Source: Rhizomicrobium sp.
GTDB lineage: Bacteria > Pseudomonadota > Alphaproteobacteria > Micropepsales > Micropepsaceae
Direction: 5' to 3'
NCBI GenBank assembly: GCA_037200045.1
Contig: JBBCHM010000001.1
Span: 992,001 to 1,056,000 of the forward strand
DNA length: 64,000 nt
Shown one piece after another: positions 8,272-20,300 of the stretch. The notes below the pieces were generated by a model. It saw only the letters and a list, made by a program, of their open reading frames with translations. It searched no databases and was not told the DNA's origin. The position numbers were made by a program, and so were the translations under genes. Each line of letters opens with the position of its first letter. Within the stretch, counting starts at the first letter, position 1.

Positions 8272-9966
8272 GTGAACGCGTCCGCCCAGTCCATTGCGCC
8301 CCTGCCGCGGGATCGCGACGCCGCGCCGTCGTTGGCGCTGCTCGCCCTTGCGATCTTCGCGGCGACCTGGGCCTGCGTCGCGCTCGTCCAGCACACCGGG
8401 CGCATCACGCCCTTGTGGGTCGCCAACGCGGTCCTGCTCGCCTGCCTGCTGCACTACCCGACCCGCGCCTGGCCCAAGATGCTGGCGGTCGCGGCGCTGG
8501 CGGGCGTGGCGGCCGATTTCGCGACGAGCGACACGGTCCTGAACGCCGCCGGTTTCTGTCTCGCGAACCTGACCGAGGTGCTGATCGTCGCGCTGCCGCT
8601 GCGCTGGCTCGGCTTCGACCGCGTCTTCAGCCGCACCGAGGTCCTGCTCACCTTCTACGGACTGGCGGTCGCGGCCTGCGCCGTCTCCGCGGCGATCGCG
8701 GGCGCGACGCTGCATTATTCCTCGGGCGCGCCGATCCTGTCGATCATGCGAAGCTGGTTCGGCGCCGACGCGCTGGGCCTCAGCCTGCTCGTGCCGTTCT
8801 TCATGTGCGTGCGCCAGGACGCGGTGAAGCGGATGTTCGCGCCCGGCGCGCGGTTCGGCACCTTCTTCCTGCTCGGCCTGGTCGCCGGCGTCGGCTATCT
8901 GTGCTACGCGCTGCCCTACACGACGCCGAGCTTCCTCTATTTCCCGATCCTGATCCTGCTCACCTTCCGGCGCGGCTTCGCCGGCGGCGCGCTCGGATTG
9001 TCGATGGCGCTGGCGGTCTCGTACTACATCGCGATCGGCGCCCACCCGTCGGCGGCGTTCATGGAGCTTTCGCCGGCCGAGCGCATCGCGATGGTGCAGC
9101 TCTACTACGCGGTGATCGGCTTCACCGTCATCCTGGCCGGCGCCACGCTCGACGAGCGCCGCGCGCTGGAGAAAAGCCTGGCGCTCTCCGCCCAGCGCGC
9201 CGAGGACGCGCGCGAGGAAGCGCTCCTGGCCAAGGACATGGCGGAGAAGGCGAGCCACGCCAAATCCTCCTTCCTCGCCAATATGAGCCACGAATTGCGC
9301 ACCCCGCTGAACGCGGTGCTCGGCTTCTCGGAGATCATCCATACCGAGATGTACGGTCCCAACGGCGACACCCGCTATCGCGACTATGCCGGCCTGATCC
9401 ACAGCGCCGGCACCCATCTGCTCGATTTGATCGGCGACATCCTGGACATGTCGAAGATCGAGGCCGGCAAGCTCGAACTGCACCGCGAGCGCGTCAACAC
9501 CGCGGCCCTGGTGCGCGAATGCGTCGAGCTGGTCGGCGAGCGCGCCGCCGCCGGCGGGATCGAGCTGGACATGCGCGAGGCGCTGACGCCGGTCTTCCTC
9601 AGCGCCGACCGCCGCGCCCTCAAGCAGATACTGCTGAACCTTCTGTCCAACGCCATCAAGTTCACCCCCGCCGGCGGCACCGTCGCCATCGGCGTCGGCG
9701 ACGAGGGCGCCCTGTGCCATCTTTCGGTATCCGACACCGGCGTCGGGATTTCGGCGGCCGAGATCGACCGGCTTGGCAACCCGTTCGTCCAGCTCTCGAA
9801 CAATTCCGGCAAGCATGCCGGCACCGGCCTCGGCCTTGCTTTGGTCCGCGGCCTTTCCGAGCTGCATGGCGGCAGCATGCGCATCCACAGCGTCGAAGGG
9901 CTGGGGACGACGGTGACGATCATCCTGCCGATCAAGGCCCCGGTGGCGGACAGCCTGGCCGCCTGA
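8272..9966 (+). CDS. MASE1-type membrane sensor histidine kinase
   Basis: 564 residues from GTG 8272. Residues ~15-295 contain about eight hydrophobic spans, including GRITPLWVANAVLLACLL and the conserved aromatic segments of the MASE1 integral-membrane sensor domain. A short coiled stretch (about 300-330) leads to a HisKA domain with SHELRTPLN (phospho-acceptor His340), an N-box NLLSNAIKF, a DTGVGIS G1 box and GTGLGLALVRGL. There is no PAS or receiver domain, so it is a simple hybrid-free kinase. No response regulator is adjacent (orphan), so the partner is unknown. The signal sensed by MASE1 is unknown in general. The gene starts 56 bp after the TfoX-N stop. Confidence 0.88.
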   Translation: MNASAQSIAPLPRDRDAAPSLALLALAIFAATWACVALVQHTGRITPLWVANAVLLACLLHYPTRAWPKMLAVAALAGVAADFATSDTVLNAAGFCLANLTEVLIVALPLRWLGFDRVFSRTEVLLTFYGLAVAACAVSAAIAGATLHYSSGAPILSIMRSWFGADALGLSLLVPFFMCVRQDAVKRMFAPGARFGTFFLLGLVAGVGYLCYALPYTTPSFLYFPILILLTFRRGFAGGALGLSMALAVSYYIAIGAHPSAAFMELSPAERIAMVQLYYAVIGFTVILAGATLDERRALEKSLALSAQRAEDAREEALLAKDMAEKASHAKSSFLANMSHELRTPLNAVLGFSEIIHTEMYGPNGDTRYRDYAGLIHSAGTHLLDLIGDILDMSKIEAGKLELHRERVNTAALVRECVELVGERAAAGGIELDMREALTPVFLSADRRALKQILLNLLSNAIKFTPAGGTVAIGVGDEGALCHLSVSDTGVGISAAEIDRLGNPFVQLSNNSGKHAGTGLGLALVRGLSELHGGSMRIHSVEGLGTTVTIILPIKAPVADSLAA

Positions 9967-10146
9967 GCCGCCCGATTTGCCGCCCGGCGAAGACAAAGGA
10001 GACCATTCTTTGGGGGAACTCTCGCCCTATTTTAAAAAAATGCTGAGCTTTCAGGGACTTCCATTGACGATCTGTCGAGGAATTGTCACAGTTAACTAGT
10101 CGGGGCAGGGGAGTCTGCCTCATAGGGTTTCCCTCAGGGGCAGGGG

Positions 10147-10443
10147 ATGATCAAGTCCGAACTGGTTGCAAGGCTCACGGCTCGCTATCCGCACCTGTAT
10201 CACCGCGATATCGAGCGCATCGTCTCGACGATGCTGGACGAAGTCACCAAGGCGCTGGCGGCGGGCCATCGCGTGGAATTGCGCGGTTTCGGCGCCTTTT
10301 CGGTGAAGGTTCGTCCGGCGCGCCAGGGGCGCAATCCGCGCACCGGCGAGCCGGTGTCGGTGGAAGAGAAGCGCGCCCCGTTCTTCCGCACCGGCAAGGA
10401 GCTGCGCGAGCGCCTGAACAACGGCGACGGACGCGAGGATTAA
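10147..10443 (+). CDS. ihfB: Integration host factor subunit beta
   Basis: 98 residues. [33 protein letters not shown] is the HU/IHF helical body, [26 protein letters not shown] is the beta-ribbon arm with the DNA-intercalating proline region, and [14 protein letters not shown] ends the domain. The MxKSEL start and the histidine/arginine pattern fit the beta subunit rather than HU or IhfA. It bends DNA as a heterodimer with IhfA. AGGGGCAGGGG lies just upstream of the ATG. The lapA-type gene follows at 27 bp, the normal ihfB neighbour in proteobacteria. Confidence 0.94.
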   Translation: MIKSELVARLTARYPHLYHRDIERIVSTMLDEVTKALAAGHRVELRGFGAFSVKVRPARQGRNPRTGEPVSVEEKRAPFFRTGKELRERLNNGDGRED

Positions 10444-10470
10444 GCCCGCTTTTCGAGCCAGGCCAGGGAC

Positions 10471-10779
10471 ATGCGGCTCACCACTTGGATCCTCGCCATT
10501 CCGGTCGCGCTGGCCGCGATCTGGATCGCGCTGGCCAACCGCGCCCCGGTCGTCCTCAGCCTCGATCCGTTCTCCCAGGAAAGCCCGGCCCTGGCGCTGG
10601 AAATGCCGCTCTATCTGCTGCTGTTCGCGGCGGTGCTGATCGGCGTGCTTTTGGGCGGCCTGGCCATCGGGTTTCGCCGCGTGGCGCGCCGGGGCACCGA
10701 GCTAGCGCAAAGCGCGTCCGCCAGGGCGAGCGCGCTCTTGCCGGCGCGGCTGCGCGGGACTAAGACCCCGCCCGGATGA
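10471..10779 (+). CDS. lapA: LapA/DUF1049 domain inner-membrane protein
   Basis: 102 residues. Two hydrophobic segments, about residues 3-22 (TWILAIPVALAAIWIALANR) and 46-68 (PLYLLLFAAVLIGVLLGGLAIG), are separated by a short periplasmic loop, and a basic cytoplasmic tail follows. This is the DUF1049/LapA layout; in E. coli LapA works with LapB in lipopolysaccharide assembly, and the ihfB-lapA order is conserved. No lapB is visible next to it here. The stop overlaps the pyrF start by 4 bp (ATGA at 10776), so translation is probably coupled to pyrF. Confidence 0.85.
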   Translation: MRLTTWILAIPVALAAIWIALANRAPVVLSLDPFSQESPALALEMPLYLLLFAAVLIGVLLGGLAIGFRRVARRGTELAQSASARASALLPARLRGTKTPPG

Positions 10780-11489
10780 GCCAGATGCGATTCTCCAATC
10801 CCGTCTTCGTGGCGCTCGACACGCCGGATGTCGACCATGCGCTGGCGATCGCCAAGGCCGTGCGGGCCTATGTCGGCGGCCTGAAGGTCGGCCTCGAATT
10901 CATCACCGCCGCGGGTCCGGAGGGCATCCGCCGCATCGTCCAGACCAGCCTGCCGGTCTTCGCCGACGTGAAATTCCACGACATCCCCAACACCGTCGCC
11001 GCCGCCTCGCGCGAATTGGCCAAGCTGGGCACGCAGATCTTCAACATCCACGCCTCGGGCGGCGAACGCATGATGCGCGACGCCGCCGCCGCGGCGCGCG
11101 CCGTCGATCCGCGGGTCAAGGTGATCGGTGTCACCGCGCTGACCAGCCTGGACGACGCGGTGCTCGAATCCGTCGGCCAGCGCGGCCCCGCCGAGGAACA
11201 GGTGCTGCGCCTGGCGCGCCTCGCCAAGCAATCGATGCTCGACGGCGTGGTCTGCTCGGCGCACGAGATCGTCCCCCTGCGCAAGGCGCTCGGCCCGGAC
11301 TTCCTGCTGGTGACACCCGGCATCCGTCCGGCCGGCGCCGATCTCGCCGACCAGAAGCGCGTCATGACGCCGGCCGAGGCGCACCGCGCCGGCGCCGACA
11401 TCCTGGTGATCGGCCGTCCGATCACCGCCGCCGCCGATCCCGCCGCCGCCGCCAAGGCGATCGCGGACGAGCTGAAAACGCCGGCCTGA
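10776..11489 (+). CDS. pyrF: Orotidine 5'-phosphate decarboxylase
   Basis: 237 residues, a TIM barrel. Last step of de novo UMP synthesis. FVALDTPD at residues 11-18 and FADVKFHDIPNTV carry the catalytic D64-x-K66-xx-D69 array; GVTALTS, VTPGIRP and VIGRPIT mark later phosphate-binding strands. Length and motif order fit the group I bacterial enzyme. It overlaps lapA by 4 bp. trpF follows after 81 bp. Confidence 0.97.
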   Translation: MSQMRFSNPVFVALDTPDVDHALAIAKAVRAYVGGLKVGLEFITAAGPEGIRRIVQTSLPVFADVKFHDIPNTVAAASRELAKLGTQIFNIHASGGERMMRDAAAAARAVDPRVKVIGVTALTSLDDAVLESVGQRGPAEEQVLRLARLAKQSMLDGVVCSAHEIVPLRKALGPDFLLVTPGIRPAGADLADQKRVMTPAEAHRAGADILVIGRPITAAADPAAAAKAIADELKTPA

Positions 11490-11570
11490 ATCGGCGGCCG
11501 AACCGGCAGGTAACGCTGCACAAACCCCTTGCTTGATCGGGCGGGCGTCGCGGTCCATAAGGCCGGTCCC

Positions 11571-12220
11571 ATGGCAGTCCTGGTCAAAATCTGCGGCATC
11601 ACCTCGGCCGAAGCGGCCGACGCGACCCTGCGCGCCGGCGCCGACATGGCGGGACTGGTCTTCAACCGCAAGTCGCCGCGCCATCTTGCGCCGGAGCAGG
11701 CCGCGAGCCTCGCCGCCCGCATGCGCGGCCGCGTCCGCCTGGTCGCGCTGGTGTGCGACGAGACCGACGAGGCCCTGTCGGCCGTGCTTGCCGCCATCCG
11801 ACCCGACTTCCTTCAGTTGCATGGCGCCGAAACGCCGGCCCGTATCGGCGCCATCCGTTCGCGCTTCGCCGTGCCGGTGATCAAGGCGCTGGCCGTCGCC
11901 GAGCCCGCCGACCTTGCGGGCGTCGCGGCCTATGAAGACGCCGCCGACATGCTCCTATTCGACGCCCGCCCGCCCGCCGGCGCGCGCCGCGAGGGCGGCA
12001 ACGGCGCCGCGTTCGACTGGCAGATCCTCCGGGGACGGAGATTCTCCAAGCCCTGGCTGCTCGCCGGCGGCCTGACGCCGGACAATGTCGGTCGCGCCCT
12101 CGCCGTCAGCGAAGCGCCCGGCGTCGACGTGTCGTCCGGCGTCGAAACCGCGCCCGGCCTCAAGAGCGCCGAAAAGATCGCGGACTTCGTGGCCGCGGCG
12201 CGCAACGCCCGGGTCACCGC

Positions 12221-12224
<4 letters not shown>
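11571..12224 (+). CDS. trpF: Phosphoribosylanthranilate isomerase
   Basis: 217 residues from ATG 11571; an in-frame TTG at 11529 would add 14 residues that no family member has. TrpF performs the Amadori rearrangement of phosphoribosylanthranilate in tryptophan synthesis. It begins [11 protein letters not shown] (catalytic Cys in KICGIT), followed by [16 protein letters not shown] (catalytic Asp), a glycine-rich GGNGAAFDW and [14 protein letters not shown], then GVDVSSGVE at the phosphate site. The stop overlaps trpB by 4 bp. Confidence 0.96.
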
Positions 12225-13428
<1,204 letters not shown>

Positions 13429-13432
<4 letters not shown>

Positions 13433-14247
13433 GCCGCATCGCCGCGACCTTCGCCGCGCTGAAGAAACAGAACCGCGCCGCCTTCGTGCCCTTCGTCACC
13501 GGCGGCGATCCGGATTTCGACGCCGCGTTCGACATCCTCGCGAAGCTTCCCGCCGCCGGCGCCGACATCATCGAGCTCGGCATCCCGTTCTCCGATCCGA
13601 TGGCGGACGGCCCGATCAACCAGGCGTCCTATCTGCGCGCGCTCAAATCCGGCATGACGCTGTCCAAGCTGGTCGAGACGGTCCGCCGCTTCCGCAAGGC
13701 CGACGACAGGACGCCGATCGTCCTGATGGGCGCCTATAATCCGATCCACGCCTACGGCACCGCGCGCCTCATGAAGGACGCCGCCGAGGCCGGGGTGGAC
13801 GGCCTTCTCATCGTCGACGTGCCGGCGGAAGAGGACGAGGTCCTGCGCACCCCGGCGTCGGCGCACGGCATCGACATCGTGCGCTTCCTGGCGCCGACCA
13901 CGGACGACGCGCGGCTGCCCACCGTCCTCGATGGCGCCACGGGCTATCTTTACTATGCCTCCATCGCCGGCATCACCGGCACCAAGAGCTTCGCGGAAGA
14001 CGAGGTCCGCGCCGCGCTAGCGCGCATCCATGCCAGGACGCCGCTGCCGGTCGTCGTCGGCTTCGGGATCAGGACCCCGGAACAGGCCGGCGCCATCGCG
14101 CGTTTCGCCGACGGCGCCGTGGTCGGCTCGGCCATCGTCGGGCGGATCGAATCGCATGTCGCCAAGGGAACGAAACGTGCGGAACTGGTGGCCGATGTGG
14201 TCGAATTCTGCGCCGGCCTCGCGAAATCCGTGCATGCGGCGCGCTAG
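13429..14247 (+). CDS. trpA: Tryptophan synthase alpha chain
   Basis: 272 residues. Cleaves indole-3-glycerol phosphate and channels indole to Trp[17 protein letters not shown] holds both catalytic acids at the same numbering as the Salmonella enzyme (E49 and D60). [13 protein letters not shown] and [13 protein letters not shown] form the phosphate-binding strands. ATG at 13429 overlaps the trpB stop; the open frame upstream of it, inside trpB, is a high-GC artefact. accD starts 22 bp after the stop. Confidence 0.97.
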
Positions 14248-14269
14248 GCTTTTGTGCTAGGCTGAGCTT

Positions 14270-15232
14270 ATGAATTGGATCGCCAATTTCGTCCGTCCAC
14301 GGATCAAAAGCCTGATGGGCGGCGGCACCCGGGCCGAGACGCCGGAGAATCTGTGGAAGAAATGCCCGTCCTGCGGCGAGATGATCTTCCACCGCGACCT
14401 CGCGCTGGCGCAGTTCGTCTGCCCGCAATGCGGCTTTCACATGCGCATCGGCCCGACCGAGCGCTTCACCGCGATCTTCGACTCGGCCAGCTATGAGGAG
14501 CTTCCTTATCCCGAGGTTCCGGTCGATCCGCTGAAGTTCCGCGGCGAGAAGCGCTACACCGACGAGATCAAGGCCTCGCGCGGCAAGACGTCCCGCAACG
14601 AGGCGTTGTCCGCCGCCAAGGGCACGCTCGAAGGCTTGGCCGTGGTGATCGCGGTGCAGCCCTTCGATTTCCTCGGCGGCTCGCTGTCGATGGGCGTCGG
14701 CGAGGGCCTCGTTCGCGCCATGGACCTCGCCATCGCCGAGAAGCGGCCGTTCATCCTCTTCGTGTCGTCCGGCGGCGCCCGCATGCAGGAAGGCATCCTC
14801 TCGCTGATGCAGATGCCGCGCGTCACCATCATGGTCGACCGCCTGCACGAGGCGGGGCTGCCCTACATCGTCGTCCTGACCGATCCGACCTATGGCGGCG
14901 TCAGCGCCTCCTACGCCATGCTGGGCGACATCCAGATCGCCGAGCCCGGCGCGCAGATCGGCTTCGCCGGCCCGCGCGTCATCGCCAACACGATCCGCGA
15001 GCGCCTGCCCGACGGTTTCCAGCGCGCCGAATATCTCCTGGAGCACGGCATGATCGACATGGTGGTGCCGCGCCACGATCTTCGCCCGACCTTGTCGAAG
15101 GTGATCCATCTGATGATGAAGCGCGCCCGGCCGCGCGCCCGCCCCGTCGTGGTGCCGCCCGTCGTCACCGCCACCGCCACGCGCGTCATCCCGCAAGCTG
15201 CGCCGGCTGCCGGCTCGACCGCCGCGGAATGA
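14270..15232 (+). CDS. accD: Acetyl-CoA carboxylase carboxyltransferase subunit beta
   Basis: 320 residues. Forms the carboxyltransferase of acetyl-CoA carboxylase with AccA, making malonyl-CoA. A four-cysteine zinc ribbon (C32, C35, C51, C54 in CPSC and CPQC) is followed by the crotonase-fold core with [11 protein letters not shown] and [10 protein letters not shown], which line the active site oxyanion region. The last 30 residues are Arg, Pro and Ala rich and less conserved. trpA-accD-folC is a common alphaproteobacterial order, and the accD stop overlaps the folC start by 4 bp. Confidence 0.97.
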   Translation: MNWIANFVRPRIKSLMGGGTRAETPENLWKKCPSCGEMIFHRDLALAQFVCPQCGFHMRIGPTERFTAIFDSASYEELPYPEVPVDPLKFRGEKRYTDEIKASRGKTSRNEALSAAKGTLEGLAVVIAVQPFDFLGGSLSMGVGEGLVRAMDLAIAEKRPFILFVSSGGARMQEGILSLMQMPRVTIMVDRLHEAGLPYIVVLTDPTYGGVSASYAMLGDIQIAEPGAQIGFAGPRVIANTIRERLPDGFQRAEYLLEHGMIDMVVPRHDLRPTLSKVIHLMMKRARPRARPVVVPPVVTATATRVIPQAAPAAGSTAAE

Positions 15233-16560
15233 GCGTCCAGAACGACGCCGCCGATTTCCGCAGCACCGCCGTCCTCGAGCGCCTGCTGGATCTGCATCCC
15301 AAGAAGATCGACCTGGCGCTGGATCGCATCCTGCGCCTGCTGCACGACCTCGGCGATCCGCAGCTGAGGATGCCGCCGACGATCCATGTCGCCGGCACCA
15401 ACGGCAAGGGCTCGGTCTGCGCCTTCTCCCGCGCCATGCTGGAGGCCCAGGGCCTCAAGGTGCACATGCACACCTCGCCGCATCTGGTGCGCTTCCACGA
15501 GCGCATCCGCATCGCCGGTCAGCTCATCTCGGAAGACGAGCTGGTCGCCACGCTCGAAGAATGCGAGCGCGTCAATGCCGGAAGGCCGATCACCTATTTC
15601 GAGATCACCGACGCGGCGATGTTCCTCGCCTTCTCGCGCCATCCCGCCGACGCGTTGGTGCTGGAGGTCGGCCTCGGCGGCAAGTTCGACGCGACCAATG
15701 TGATCGACAAGCCGGCGATCACGGTGATCCAGCCCATCGGCCTCGACCACCAGGATTTCCTCGGCTCCGACATCCGCGTCATCGCCGCCGAGAAGGCCGG
15801 CATCATCAAGCCCGGCGTGCCCGTGATCGTCGGCCCGCAGGACGACGCGCCGCGCGACGTCATCCTGTCGCGCGCCGACCGGCTGAGCGCGCCGGCCTAT
15901 GTCTTCGGCCAGGATTTCTCCGCCCATCAGGAGCACGGCCGCATGGTCTATCAGGACGAGCACGGCCTGCTCGACCTGCCGCTGCCCAGGCTGATCGGCC
16001 GCCACCAGATCGAGAACGCCGCCGTCGCCATCGCCGCGCTGCGCCACGCCAATCACGGCTGGGGCACCGACAAGGCGATCGAGACCGGCCTGCGCACCGT
16101 CGACTGGCCGGCGCGGCTGCAGCGCCTGACGCGCGGCCCGCTGGTCGACATGGCCCCGAAGGGGGCGGAGATCTGGCTCGACGGCGGCCACAACCCGCAT
16201 GGCGCCGCGGCCGTGTCGCGCGCCATCGCCGATCTGGAGGAGAAGTCGGAACGGCCGCTCTATCTCGTCTGCGGCATGCTGCGCACCAAGGATGCGATCG
16301 GGTTCCTGTCGGCCTATCGCGGCCTTGCCCGTCACGTCGTCACGGTGAGCATTCCCGGCGAACCCGCCAGCCTCGGCGCCGGCGCGCTCTACGACATGGC
16401 GCGTCACGCCGGTCTCGACGCCCAGCCCGCCGAGGACCTCGAAGACGCGATGCTCCAGTTGCAGGCCTGGTCCCGCGCCCACCCGAAAGAACCGCCGCCG
16501 CGGATTCTCATCTGCGGCTCGCTCTACCTGGCGGGCCAGGTCCTGGTGGAGAACAGTTGA
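15229..16560 (+). CDS. folC: Bifunctional folylpolyglutamate/dihydrofolate synthase
   Basis: 443 residues. Adds glutamate to dihydropteroate/tetrahydrofolate. [14 protein letters not shown] (about residues 50-62) is the Mur-ligase-type P-loop, [15 protein letters not shown] is the folate/omega-loop signature, [13 protein letters not shown] binds metal and ATP, and [10 protein letters not shown] lies in the C-terminal domain. Length is normal. The start overlaps accD. It converges with the lipoprotein gene on the other strand, leaving only 7 bp between the two stop codons. Confidence 0.96.
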   Translation: MSVQNDAADFRSTAVLERLLDLHPKKIDLALDRILRLLHDLGDPQLRMPPTIHVAGTNGKGSVCAFSRAMLEAQGLKVHMHTSPHLVRFHERIRIAGQLISEDELVATLEECERVNAGRPITYFEITDAAMFLAFSRHPADALVLEVGLGGKFDATNVIDKPAITVIQPIGLDHQDFLGSDIRVIAAEKAGIIKPGVPVIVGPQDDAPRDVILSRADRLSAPAYVFGQDFSAHQEHGRMVYQDEHGLLDLPLPRLIGRHQIENAAVAIAALRHANHGWGTDKAIETGLRTVDWPARLQRLTRGPLVDMAPKGAEIWLDGGHNPHGAAAVSRAIADLEEKSERPLYLVCGMLRTKDAIGFLSAYRGLARHVVTVSIPGEPASLGAGALYDMARHAGLDAQPAEDLEDAMLQLQAWSRAHPKEPPPRILICGSLYLAGQVLVENS

Positions 16561-16567
16561 AGCGCGC

Positions 16568-16921
16568 CTATTTCGACTGCGCCATGCAATCGCGATAGGT
16601 ATCGCTCTGCATCTTCGCTTGGTCGGCCGGCGAGGCGCCGAGCTGCTTGGCGTCGTCGGCGCGATTGGCCGCCAGCGTGTGGCAGCGGGCGTCGTAGTCG
16701 ACCGGCGGCGCAGCCGGCGCGACCTGCTGCGGTTCCGTCTGGGTCTGCTGCGGCACGGGCGCCGGCCGCTCGACACGCGGCTTCGGCTTGGGCGGCCTTG
16801 CCGGTTCCGGCTTGGGAACCGGCTGCGTCGTCGGCGCCGCCGGCGGCGGAGCGAGTTCCTGCCGCACCCAGGCACAGCCGGACAGAAGCAACGCGGCGGC
16901 AATCACGGCGACGAAACGCAT
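16568..16921 (-). CDS. Small proline-rich lipoprotein
   Basis: 117 residues. MRFVAVIAAALLLSGCAW has a lipobox (LLSGC, Cys16), so the mature protein should be lipid-anchored. A proline-rich linker (residues ~25-70, many PKP/PxP words) leads to a short folded end, DYDARCHTLAANRADDAKQLG...TYRDCMAQSK, with two cysteines that could form a disulfide. I do not recognise the family. It sits between trxA and folC; a role in the envelope is all that can be inferred. Confidence 0.75.
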   Translation of the reverse strand: MRFVAVIAAALLLSGCAWVRQELAPPPAAPTTQPVPKPEPARPPKPKPRVERPAPVPQQTQTEPQQVAPAAPPVDYDARCHTLAANRADDAKQLGASPADQAKMQSDTYRDCMAQSK

Positions 16922-16974
16922 GCGGCGGACCCGGTTGAAACCGGCTCATCTATAGCATGCGCCGCGCCGGCGCC

Positions 16975-17334
16975 TTAACGGGTCGCCGCGCCGATTCCGT
17001 CGCCGGAAAAGGAGACCGAGGATTCGATCCATTCCTTGATCTTGTTCTTGGGCAGCGCGCCGACCTTGGTCGCCGCGACCTGGCCCTGGGCGAAGATCAT
17101 CATGGTGGGGATGCCGCGCACGCCGTATTTCTGCGGCACCTGGGGGTTCTCGTCGATGTTGATCTTGGCGATGGTCACCTTGCCGCTCATCTCGCCCGCA
17201 AGCTCTTCGAGCGCCGGCGCGATCATGCGGCAGGGGCCGCACCATTCCGCCCAGAAATCCACGACGACCGGCGTCTTGGAGTTGAGCACATCGGCCTGGA
17301 AGGAAGCGTCGGAGACCTTGATGGGAGCGGGCAT
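16975..17334 (-). CDS. trxA: Thioredoxin
   Basis: 119 residues. Cytoplasmic dithiol carrier. FWAEWCGPCRMIAP carries the redox pair C32/C35, and YGVRGIPTMMIF has the conserved cis-proline. A 12-residue extension after the usual last helix (SFSGDGIGAATR) makes it slightly longer than E. coli TrxA. It lies downstream of addA by 42 bp in the same direction, the common alphaproteobacterial addB-addA-trxA order. Confidence 0.96.
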   Translation of the reverse strand: MPAPIKVSDASFQADVLNSKTPVVVDFWAEWCGPCRMIAPALEELAGEMSGKVTIAKINIDENPQVPQKYGVRGIPTMMIFAQGQVAATKVGALPKNKIKEWIESSVSFSGDGIGAATR

Positions 17335-17376
17335 GGGTGGTGTCCTTGCGATAGCTGGCTGCTATACTTAGGAATG

Positions 17377-20300
17377 CTACCCCTGAGGGTCAAGGCGCGC
17401 CTTGATCCGGCGCATTTCCCCGTCCAGGAGCTCATTGGACAGCGCCATGAGTGTGGGACCTTCCGTCCACACCAGCCCGCACACGATTCGCCGGCCCGGA
17501 AATATCTTCGCCGCCGCGGCGCGGTAGAGCGCCATTTGCGTGAGATAGAGCGGCGCCACATCGTCTTCGCGCGTCGGCGGCGGCCGGTTGGTCTTGAAGT
17601 CCACGATGAGGACACTGTCATCGGTCAGCGCCAGCCGGTCGATCCGGCCGTTGACGCGCGCCGCCTCTCCGAGTTCCGGCAAATCGGCGACGATGGCGAC
17701 CTCGGCGCGGCTGCCCTCCGCGAAGGCCGCGGCGAAAGCGGGATCGTCCAGCACGCGCAGGGTCTCGCGCGCCAGCGTCTCCGCTTCGTCGTCCGGCACG
17801 TTCCGTAGACGGAGGAAGCGCAGCGCCAGCGCCGGGCGCTCCACTTTCGCCACCTCCGGCAGATGCGCCAGCAGCGCATGCACCAGAAGGCCGCGGCGGA
17901 ACTGTTTGTTGTCGGCGAGCGGCGACAGCGTCGCCGGCTCGTCCATCCCCGCCGCGTCGAACGGCCGGACCAGCCGGGGCGCCGGCACGTCGCGCGGCGC
18001 GGGCGTACTCAGCCAGCCCGACGCCAGGGGCGCCGCCGCGACGGTCGGCACCATGCCGGCCGCTACAAGGTCGTCCGCCTCGCCGACGACGTGCAGCGCC
18101 TCGCCGCCGCGCGTCAGCTTCACCCCGATCGCCTCGGCGGCGCGCTTGGCGAGCGTGTACCACGAGCCGTCCTTGACCCCGCGCTTGCCCTCGAAGCCGC
18201 ACACCACCAGCCGGTCGCGCGCCCGCGTCAGCGCGACATAGAGCAGCCTTCGGTGCTCCTCCAGCATGCGCGCCTTGGCCGCCGCCTTGGCCTCCAGCAC
18301 GGCGCGCGGCGCCTGGGCGTCGGCGACCGGATAGAGCACGCCGTCATCCGTATAGAGAAGATTGCCCCGGTCGTTGGCGAGCGAGGGAACGCCGGTCGTG
18401 TCCGGCAGGATGACGATATCGGCTTCGAGTCCCTTGGCGCCGTGCACCGTCATGACGCGAACCTCGTCGCGGGCGCGTTCCATGTCGCGCTTGATCTCGG
18501 CTCCGCCGCGTTCGATCCAATGCAGGAAGCCTTCCAGCGACGGCGCGTTCGCCGCTTCATAGGCAAACGACAGCGACAGGAATTCGTCGATCGCGTCGTT
18601 CGCCTCGTGGCCCAGCCGCTTCAGCAGCCGCCGGCGCATGCCGCGCGGTCCCAGCGCATGGGCATAGAATTCATAGGGCGGCGCGAAATCGGCGCGCGCC
18701 CGCATCTCGGCGAGGAAGTCGTGCGCCTCGCGGAACGCGTCGTTCTCGTCCCGCCGTTGCTGCAGTGCGCTCCACAACGGACCCTTGCGGTCATGGCTGA
18801 GTTGGAACAGCGCGTCCTCGCTCACCCGGCACAGCGGCGAGCGCAGCACCGCCGCCAGCGTATAGTCGTCCTGCGGCAGCAGCACGAAACGGCCCAGCGC
18901 GATCAGGTCCATCACCGCGATCTGCTCGGTCAGCACGATGCGGTCGGCGCCGGCCACCGGCACGCCGCGCAGTTTCAGCTCGCGGATCACCGCGCTGCCG
19001 AACGGCTCGCGCCGCGGCAGCAGGATCATGATGTCCCCGGCCCGCACCGCCGCCTTGTGCCCCGGCAGTTTCGCGCGCCCGACCCATTGGCGGATCTGTT
19101 CCGCCACGCGCCGCGCCAGTTGCGCCACCGGGCTCGCCTCGCCGACATAATCGACCGGCGGCAATTCATAGGGATCGGTGTCCTCGGCATCGGCCGGCTT
19201 GGCCGTCTCCCACAGCTCGACGCGCCCGTGCTCTTCGCGCAGGTGGCGGTGCTCGATCGCCCCGCCGCCGGAAGTCAGCCCGGCGCGCGCCTCCTCGGGC
19301 TTGAACACCGTGTCGACGAATTGCAGCACCTCGCGCACCGAGCGGCGCGACACGACCAGCGGCTGGTCGACGAAGCCGCGCCCGGCCGCCGCGGCGGCCT
19401 CGCCGAACGCCCGGCGATGCACGTCGAACTGCGCCGGATCGGCGCCCTGGAAGGAGAAGATCGACTGCTTCTCGTCGCCGACCGCGAAGATCGTGCGCGT
19501 CACCGGCTGCTTGTCCTCGCCGCGCCAGCGCGGCGCCGCGTCGCCGGCGAAGAACTCCGCCGTCAGCGCCCGCACGATGCGCCATTGCTCCGGGCTGGTA
19601 TCCTGGGCCTCGTCGATCAGCACGTGATCGATGCCGCCGTCGAGCTTGTAGAGCACCCAGGACGCCGCCTCGCGCTCCTCCAGCAATTGCCGGGTCTTGA
19701 CGATCAGGTCGTCATAATCGAGCGCCCCGCGCGCCTCCTTGGCGCGGACATATTCCGCGCGCACCGCGTCGGCGATGGTCAGTGCCGCCTCGGTGAGCGC
19801 CGCCGCGTGCGCCGCGCGCCGCCGCTCCTCCACCGCCAACAGATCGGCCTGCAGCCGGTCCACCGCCGCGCGCAATTCCGGCCGCGTCGCGGAATGCCGC
19901 TTGGTCACCGGCTCCTTGCGCGGCTCGCCCGCCTGGGTCAGCCACAGCGCGCGATAGGCATCGTACATCGCCGCGCCCGGCGCCATCGCCAGCACGGCGA
20001 GAAGCCCCGAAGCGCGTTCGCCATCGGTCTTCGACCCCGTCGCCATCCACGCCGCGATGGATCGCAAATCCTCCGTCAGGTCCAACAGCTCTTCGCAGAA
20101 GCGCCGGCAGATCGCGTCCGGCCCTTCGTCGCCCGCGCCATGCGCCCGGCGCACCGCCGCGCCGACATCCTGTGTTCCCAGCGTTTCGAAGAAGCGGTCG
20201 AGCTTGCGCTTGTCCGCGCCCAGCGCCGCGTCGAGGATGGCGTTCAGCGTCGCCTCGCTGGTCTGGGTCAGCAGGAAGGCCAGCGCCGAGGCCCGCGCCG

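Noticed and set aside
9967-10146. Promoter TTGACG near 10064 before ihfB
   Set aside because: A -35-like hexamer is present, but I see no convincing -10 at normal spacing.
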